64,000 nucleotides of DNA from JAAYDF01 sp964511155 (lineage in GTDB: Bacteria > Planctomycetota > Phycisphaerae > UBA1845 > PWPN01), in contig CAZEEJ010000003.1 of assembly GCA_964511155.1 (NCBI GenBank), positions 1-64,000 on the forward strand, in the 5' to 3' direction. The position numbers were made by a program, and so were the translations under genes. The notes beneath the pieces were generated by a model. It saw only the letters and a list, made by a program, of their open reading frames with translations, had not been told where the DNA came from and ran no database searches. The first letter of the stretch is position 1; the number at the start of each line of letters is the position of its first letter. Of the stretch, positions 59,250-64,000 are shown piece after piece.

Positions 59250-60380
59250 TCACACGATCTCCAATTCATCCCGGTCCGGCAGCGGGGGGAACGGGGCGGT
59301 CGGCAGGCTCTGGTACCAATAGGCGACGGAAGCGATGTCGTCCTGGAGCGGCAGGTAGCGTCCGTCGGCACGCCAACCGATGCCCTGGATGGTGACGGCC
59401 AAGTCCTTCTCGAAGCGGATCGGATCGACAATGTGCCAGCGGTACAGTCCGAAGCGCTGCTGCGACTGGTAGACGCCGTCCGGGCGGATCACCTGGGGCA
59501 TGCCGGCGTACGGCGTGGTGAACTCCTGGTACTGGCGGGTCACCTTGTTCTCGAAATTGTACGAGCCGCAGAAGTAGTCCTCCGTGCCCGTGCCGCAGAT
59601 CGTCGGGAAGTGCTTGCCGCCGTGCTCCGCGACCGCTTCGTGCGTGGCCACGCCGTGGGGGATGTCGCCGTCGAGGTAGAACTTCATCTCGCCCTCGCCC
59701 CACCAGCCGGCGTTGTGTACGCCCCAGGCCATGTACGTGCCGACGTAATGCCCCTGGCCCCGGATGCCGTCCAAGACCGTGTAGACCTGCTTGTACGGCA
59801 GCGGGTTCACCCGCCGGAACTGGGCGTGGAAGCAGGCCGCCTGCTCGGGCACCTCGGTGAGGCAGTAGTTGATCTGGTAGAAGATGACCATCTCCTGGTC
59901 GGCCATGTTGGTCAGGGTGATGTGGCACCGTTTGCGGAAGGGCATCTCCCAGTAGCAGTTGAAGGCGCTGCCGGGGTTGACGCAGACCGCCAGGGAGCTG
60001 ACCTGGGCGTACTGGCCCCATCCACAGGCGAAGAAGTCGCCGATCGGACACTCCACGGAAGGGTTGGGCTGATCGTCCCAGTAGATGCGCAAGATGCTGT
60101 GCCGCCAACGGCCGGTGGGCGTCATCCAGATCTGTTGGATGGCCCCGGGGCCTTCGACGTCGCCCAGCGTCCGGCATTCGCCCGGCTGGATCAGGATGGC
60201 CGGCGCGATCTTCCACCCGCGACCGAGATCCCGCCCCCCCTTGGCCCCGAGCCCCTCGGTGGCCATGCCGCCCTTGCCCTTTTCGCCCGTGGGATTCTCG
60301 GCACTCAGCGAGCGGGTCTGCGCATTCGACAGCCAGGAAAGATTGCCCATGTGCGTGCCGAGTCCATTGAAGTTAATCAT
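59250..60380 (-). CDS. DUF2961 (GH172-type) protein, no signal peptide
   Basis: A 376-residue protein, the third DUF2961 copy in the window. It begins MINFNGLGTHMGNLSWLSN with no export signal, so it is probably cytoplasmic, unlike the two lipoprotein copies. Core blocks: SAENPTGEKGKGGMA, GDVEGPGAIQQIWMTPTG, PIGDFFACGWGQYA, FHAQFRRVNPLPYK, GWWGEGEMKFYLDGD and TICGTGTEDYFCGSYNF. A ~20-residue His-rich insert separates the last two acidic motifs. The ATG at 60380 spaces best to AGGG; the ATG at 60386 is an alternative. Expected to hydrolyse a furanoside-type linkage of an imported saccharide; the substrate is unknown. Confidence 0.85.
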   Translation of the reverse strand: MINFNGLGTHMGNLSWLSNAQTRSLSAENPTGEKGKGGMATEGLGAKGGRDLGRGWKIAPAILIQPGECRTLGDVEGPGAIQQIWMTPTGRWRHSILRIYWDDQPNPSVECPIGDFFACGWGQYAQVSSLAVCVNPGSAFNCYWEMPFRKRCHITLTNMADQEMVIFYQINYCLTEVPEQAACFHAQFRRVNPLPYKQVYTVLDGIRGQGHYVGTYMAWGVHNAGWWGEGEMKFYLDGDIPHGVATHEAVAEHGGKHFPTICGTGTEDYFCGSYNFENKVTRQYQEFTTPYAGMPQVIRPDGVYQSQQRFGLYRWHIVDPIRFEKDLAVTIQGIGWRADGRYLPLQDDIASVAYWYQSLPTAPFPPLPDRDELEIV

Positions 60381-60547
60381 AAACATTGCCCTTCGCAGCG
60401 TCCTTCGCAGATCCGTGAGAGACAAGGGGTGCGATTCTATGCCGCGCCGGGATCAGGGGCACGTTGGCTTCGCGAAGAGGCAAGCCCGGTCCAGCGTTTT
60501 GATCGCGAAGCCTGCCCCGTTCTCAACGATCGGGTCGCAGTTCTGCA

Positions 60548-60620
60548 TCCCGATCCCCGATTCCCGATCCCTGATGCCCGATCCCCGATTCTCAATTCCC
60601 AATTCTCAATTCCTCATTCT
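60548..60620. repeat. 7-bp periodic tract
   Basis: Ten units grading from cccgatccccgattcccgat type to ttctcaattcccaattctc type, directly before the serA stop. It resembles the heptameric STRR sequences known from cyanobacteria. Confidence 0.8.
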
Positions 60621-60624
60621 TCTC

Positions 60625-62226
60625 TCATCCGTTGATCGGCGGCAGGGTCACCGGCAAGACCTTGATGATCTGCGGCTTGCTGGCCTGCAGGGTCTGCATG
60701 GCCGCCGCCGGGATCGGCGCATCCAGCTTCAGCACCATCAGGGCGGTGTTCTTCTGGCGCGAGAGCATCATGTCCGCGATGTTGATGTTGTGGTCGCCGA
60801 AGATGGTGCCCACCAGCCCGATGACGCCCGGCTGGTCGTTGTTGATGATGAGCAGCATCTCGCCTTCCGGCACGAGGTTCATCTGGTAGTTGTCGATGGC
60901 CATGATCCGCGGCCGACCGTCCAGGAAGACCTCGCCGACGATGTCATAGGCCCCCTCGCGGGTCTTGACCTGCACGGTGACGCTGTCGGTGATGGCACTG
61001 GCGGCCAGGTCGGCGGTGTGTTCGAGCTTGATCCCGCGTTCCTTGGCGAAGTCGCCGATGTTGATCAGCGTGAGCCGGGTGGTGAAGTGCGGACTGAGCA
61101 TGTCCACCAGGATCTGCTTGGCCAGCGTGCCCAGGAGGGGTTCGAGCGATTCGCCGTGCGTGGTCACGCTCACCGTCTCGACGACGCCGGTGCCCAGGTG
61201 CGACAGGATGATGCCCATCCGCCGGGCCAGGTCGAGATAGCCCTTGTCCCGTTCGCTGAGCTGCGTGGGCAGCCCGGTCACGTTCACCGCCCAGCGGATC
61301 TCGCCGCGCAGCAGGTAGTTGAGCAGAATGTCCACCGCATCGAGGGTGACGGCCAACTGGGCCTCCTCGGTGGACGCTCCCAGGTGCGGAGTGAGGACGG
61401 TGTTCGGCGCGGCCAGCAGCGGGTTGTCCGGCGCGGGCGGCTCCGTCGAATAGACGTCGATGGCCGCCCCGGCCACTTTGCCGCGATGCAGGGCCTCGGC
61501 CAGGTCGGCCTCGCAGATCACCCCGCCGCGTGAGCTGTTGATGATCCGCACGCCGTCCTTCATCTTCGCGATCGACTCGCGGTTGATCATCTCCCGCGTC
61601 TCGTCGCTGAGCTTGGTGTGCAGCGTGAGGTAGTCCGCCTGGGCGAAGACCTTTTCCCGCGAATCGAGCAGGGCCACCTTGCCGTCCAGGGCGCTTTGCC
61701 CCGAGTAGAACGGATCGTAGGCGATGACCTTCATCTCCAGGGCCAAGGCCCGCTGGGCGACCGCCCGGCCGACGCGCCCCAGCCCGATGACCCCCAGTGT
61801 TTTGCCGGCCAATTGCGTGCCCACGAGGGTCTTGCGGTTCCACTGCTTTTCCCGCACGTGGGCGTCCGCCCGGGGGGTGTGCCGGGAAAGCGCCAGCATG
61901 AGGGCCATGGTCTGCTCGGCGGTGCTGATGGTGTTGGCGTCGGGCGTGTTCATGACCAGGATGCCCGCCTTGGTGGCCGCCTGGAGGTCGATGTTGTCCA
62001 CCCCGACGCCCGCCCGGGCGATCACCCGCAGCCGGCCGGGGTTCGCCAGCACCTTGGCCGTCACCTTGACCCCGGAGCGAACGATCATGCCGTCGTACTC
62101 GCCCGCCACCGCCGCCAGCTCATCTTCCTTCAGGCCGGTCTTCACGTCGGCCTCGATGCCCGGCGCCTCGGTGATCCGCCTGAGTCCCTCTTCCGCCAAC
62201 GGGTCTGCCACCAGGATCTTGATCAT
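60625..62226 (-). CDS. serA: D-3-phosphoglycerate dehydrogenase
   Basis: First enzyme of serine synthesis, oxidising 3-phosphoglycerate with NAD. 533 residues, the long form. The ATG at 62226 starts MIKILVADPLAEEGLRRI, with GAGG upstream. NAD-binding loop TLGVIGLGRVGRAVAQRA (about 143-160), catalytic blocks RVIARAGVGVDNIDLQAA, INSSRGGVICEADLAEAL with Arg, and LTPHLGASTEEAQ with the His-Glu pair. An allosteric substrate-binding domain (about 320-450) and a C-terminal ACT domain (GEMLLIINNDQPGVIGLVGT) follow, so serine feedback is likely. It is monocistronic, oriented against the YgfK-like gene's downstream end. Confidence 0.96.
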   Translation of the reverse strand: MIKILVADPLAEEGLRRITEAPGIEADVKTGLKEDELAAVAGEYDGMIVRSGVKVTAKVLANPGRLRVIARAGVGVDNIDLQAATKAGILVMNTPDANTISTAEQTMALMLALSRHTPRADAHVREKQWNRKTLVGTQLAGKTLGVIGLGRVGRAVAQRALALEMKVIAYDPFYSGQSALDGKVALLDSREKVFAQADYLTLHTKLSDETREMINRESIAKMKDGVRIINSSRGGVICEADLAEALHRGKVAGAAIDVYSTEPPAPDNPLLAAPNTVLTPHLGASTEEAQLAVTLDAVDILLNYLLRGEIRWAVNVTGLPTQLSERDKGYLDLARRMGIILSHLGTGVVETVSVTTHGESLEPLLGTLAKQILVDMLSPHFTTRLTLINIGDFAKERGIKLEHTADLAASAITDSVTVQVKTREGAYDIVGEVFLDGRPRIMAIDNYQMNLVPEGEMLLIINNDQPGVIGLVGTIFGDHNINIADMMLSRQKNTALMVLKLDAPIPAAAMQTLQASKPQIIKVLPVTLPPING

Positions 62227-62340
62227 GGGTCTCGTCACCTCGTCTCGTGTTCGTGTTGTCCGTCCAGGGATCCCTCCCGCGGACGCCTCAGCGTCCGGGG
62301 ACGGCATTGTACCCGAATCACGGCGCGGTGCACGCCGCCC

Positions 62341-62359
62341 GCCGCTTGCGGTTTCGCAG
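62341..62359 (-). repeat. 19-bp hairpin element, copy 6
   Basis: gccgcttgcggtttcgcag, the reverse complement of the consensus with two differences, between serA and the YgfK-like gene. Confidence 0.75.
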
Positions 62360-62394
62360 GAAGACGGCGGTTCCCGGAGATCGAGCGCTGCCGC

Positions 62395-64000
62395 TCACTC
62401 TGCCAGGAAACGCGCGTTGACCTGGTTCACGCGTTGCGGGTCCAGCAGGCCACCGAGCAGCAGCCGCAGCGTGTGGAAGGTCGTCATGTCGATGACGTGA
62501 CCCGGCGGGGCACCGGCGACGGTGTCCGGCCGACCGGCGTCACCCACCCATCCGCTGCGGGCCACGAATTGCACCGTGGCCGTCCCATCCACGAAGGTCC
62601 AATCCCCGGTGGCCATGTTCTGAGAGAGGCGATACTCGCGGCCCTTGATCCGGCCATGAATGACTCTGTCGCCCGCGGCACATTCCACGTGGAAGCCGTC
62701 GTGATCGCCGTGCTGCCGCCAGCCTTCGAGCGAACCGAAGAACGATGGCTTCTCGATGAACGGCCCGCCGTACTCCGGGCAAAACGTGTCGCAGTTGCCG
62801 CACTCGTTGCAGAAATCGGCGAAGTTGGCGATCTGGTGCTTGTGCTCGATGGCCAAGTGGCGCTGATCGCCGGGCCGAACGCTCCCGCCCTCGCCCACGA
62901 CCCAGTCGGTGAACGCCAGCGTCTGCGGCGGCAGGTCATAGGTGAAGTTCGCGTCGTTGGGGCAAACGGGCACGCACTTGTCGCAGGTCAGACAGTCGAA
63001 GATGGCCAGGTGGGAATCGACGCGCTTGGGCGCGGCCCGGTTGCCGGCCGCCCGGTAGCGCTCGTCGCCGCGGGCCTGCTTGGCCACACGGGCCAGGTTG
63101 GCCGCCGCCGCCCGTGAGACATCCCCCGCGGCCACCGCCCGCTGCCCGAAGGCGTCCAGCAGATAGTCGGCGATCGTGCCCGCCCCGACCGCCGCCATGC
63201 GCTCCCCAAGGTGGTCCAGGTAGCGCGGCAGCCGGCCGTACCCCCCGGTGCGCAGCAGGTCCGTGCACGTCGTCACCGGGACAAAACCCGCCGCCACCAC
63301 GTCGGGGAAGTTCCGCTGATCCACGCCGGCACTGAACGACAGGGGCAGCTCCGGCCCCATGGCCTCGCGGAAACGCTCCGCCAGCGTGAGCGTGATCACG
63401 TGCAGCGGCTGCCCGGACAGGTACATGACCGGGTTGCCCGGTGGAAAGACGGAGCGGTGGTTGACGACTTCGAGCGTGTTGCTGAACTTGGCCCCGATCT
63501 GCCGCCCCACCCGAGCCGCCAGGCCTTGCAGCCGCCGGCACATGTCCACCGCCTCATCGAACTGCAAGCCGCTGGTGTACGCCGACGGGTTCACGCTGAG
63601 TTCCGTGTACCCCATCACCTCGTGGAGCAGGTGTTCGAGCGGCTCGCGGCCAAGCATCGGCGGGTTCATCTTCACCACCACGTCGACGTCCATCTCGCCC
63701 AGCAGAAAGGTGCAGATCCGCTCGATCTCGTCGGCCGGGCAGCCGTGGAAGGTGGACAGGGTGATGGAATCGCTGAGCCGGACGGGGTAGTCCAGGTCGC
63801 GCAGGCGACGGTGTCGGGCGGGGATCTGCAAGCGCAGTTCGTCGATGACCGCCCGGGCGTTCTTCATGCTCTCGATGTAGCGGACGACGGGCTCGCTCTG
63901 GATGCCGGCCAGGTCGTACCCGACGCTCATGTCGAAAACGGTGTCGCCGGCCGGCCCGGCCAGGTCCACGCCGTCGGCGAGGTCCATCTGCCGCAGCATG
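62395..64000 (-). CDS. ygfK: YgfK-like iron-sulfur oxidoreductase, 5' end outside the window
   Basis: About 535 C-terminal residues of an oxidoreductase; the frame is open to the window edge. The first part is a dihydroorotate-dehydrogenase-like TIM barrel with STFHGCPADEIERICTFL, VVVKMNPPMLGREPLEHLL and YTELSVNPSAYTSGLQFD, then a segment FVPVTTCTDLLRTGGYGRL. Two 4Fe-4S-type clusters follow: CLTCDKCVPVCPNDANF and FCNECGNCDTFCPEYGG, the second being the hallmark of E. coli YgfK (putative selenate reductase subunit). The large flavin/NAD module that lies between these parts in YgfK is not visible, so this is a short or split form. The real substrate of YgfK proteins is uncertain. Confidence 0.85.
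   Translation of the reverse strand, partial: MLRQMDLADGVDLAGPAGDTVFDMSVGYDLAGIQSEPVVRYIESMKNARAVIDELRLQIPARHRRLRDLDYPVRLSDSITLSTFHGCPADEIERICTFLLGEMDVDVVVKMNPPMLGREPLEHLLHEVMGYTELSVNPSAYTSGLQFDEAVDMCRRLQGLAARVGRQIGAKFSNTLEVVNHRSVFPPGNPVMYLSGQPLHVITLTLAERFREAMGPELPLSFSAGVDQRNFPDVVAAGFVPVTTCTDLLRTGGYGRLPRYLDHLGERMAAVGAGTIADYLLDAFGQRAVAAGDVSRAAAANLARVAKQARGDERYRAAGNRAAPKRVDSHLAIFDCLTCDKCVPVCPNDANFTYDLPPQTLAFTDWVVGEGGSVRPGDQRHLAIEHKHQIANFADFCNECGNCDTFCPEYGGPFIEKPSFFGSLEGWRQHGDHDGFHVECAAGDRVIHGRIKGREYRLSQNMATGDWTFVDGTATVQFVARSGWVGDAGRPDTVAGAPPGHVIDMTTFHTLRLLLGGLLDPQRVNQVNARFLAE

Overview
The window reads as a scaffold of a high-GC planctomycete, most likely of the Phycisphaerae side of the phylum and probably metagenome-assembled, because it contains a run of ten Ns inside cheB. 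The phylum call rests on the gene content: large pseudopilins ending in an FGTxDD motif, giant secreted proteins with type I dockerins but no cohesin in sight, a PEP-CTERM protein, three DUF2961 proteins, and very repeat-rich intergenic DNA. No rRNA, tRNA, CRISPR array or complete insertion sequence was found.

Layout. 1-7.8 kb: a type II secretion / type IV pilus-like block (gspE fragment, gspF, four paralogous pseudopilins) with two tandem small proteins inside. 8-13.7 kb: secreted glycerophosphodiesterase, a phytanoyl-CoA dioxygenase-like protein, an antitoxin with a collapsed toxin remnant, and a GH78-type rhamnosidase. 13.9-20.8 kb: two giant secreted dockerin proteins. 21-25 kb: repeats, a lipoprotein, two decayed genes (23S-intervening-type four-helix protein, HsdR), a PEP-CTERM protein, maf and a Cys-rich small protein. 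25.2-32.4 kb: an eight-gene chemotaxis operon on the minus strand (cheA, cheW, cheD, HDOD, cheY, cheX-like, cheR, cheB). 32.8-47.1 kb: carbohydrate and wall-related secreted proteins (two DUF2961, one NamZ-like), an epimerase, a radical SAM protein, a DedA-like membrane protein and a sigma-70 factor. 47.1-53.6 kb: PHP phosphoesterase, UDP-xylose synthase, and an overlapping pair of a GalU-like enzyme and a very large sugar kinase-UDP-sugar pyrophosphorylase fusion. 54-64 kb: MgtC-like protein, a 24-residue Lys-rich peptide with its own promoter and terminator, AI-2E-type transporter, pyrD, a Gfo/Idh/MocA oxidoreductase, a third DUF2961, serA and the 3' part of a YgfK-like iron-sulfur protein.

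How the genes work together. The che genes form one tightly packed transcription unit with stop-start overlaps, but neither a receptor nor flagellar or pilus motor genes lie next to it. Its CheA carries, between the phosphotransfer and dimerisation domains, two tandem 24-residue motifs resembling the c-di-GMP-binding MshEN domain of pilus ATPases, which would tie chemosensory signalling to c-di-GMP. The kinase-pyrophosphorylase fusion looks like a UDP analogue of the L-fucose salvage enzyme FKP, with the opposite domain order.

Intergenic DNA is unusually structured. It holds at least six kinds of dispersed repeats (REP-like elements with shared tips, a 19-bp hairpin element in six copies, a composite hairpin cluster present twice with its core inverted, a perfect 31-bp-arm palindrome pair, 7/8-bp periodic tracts, and nested palindromes), several of which reach into stop codons or directly bracket genes.
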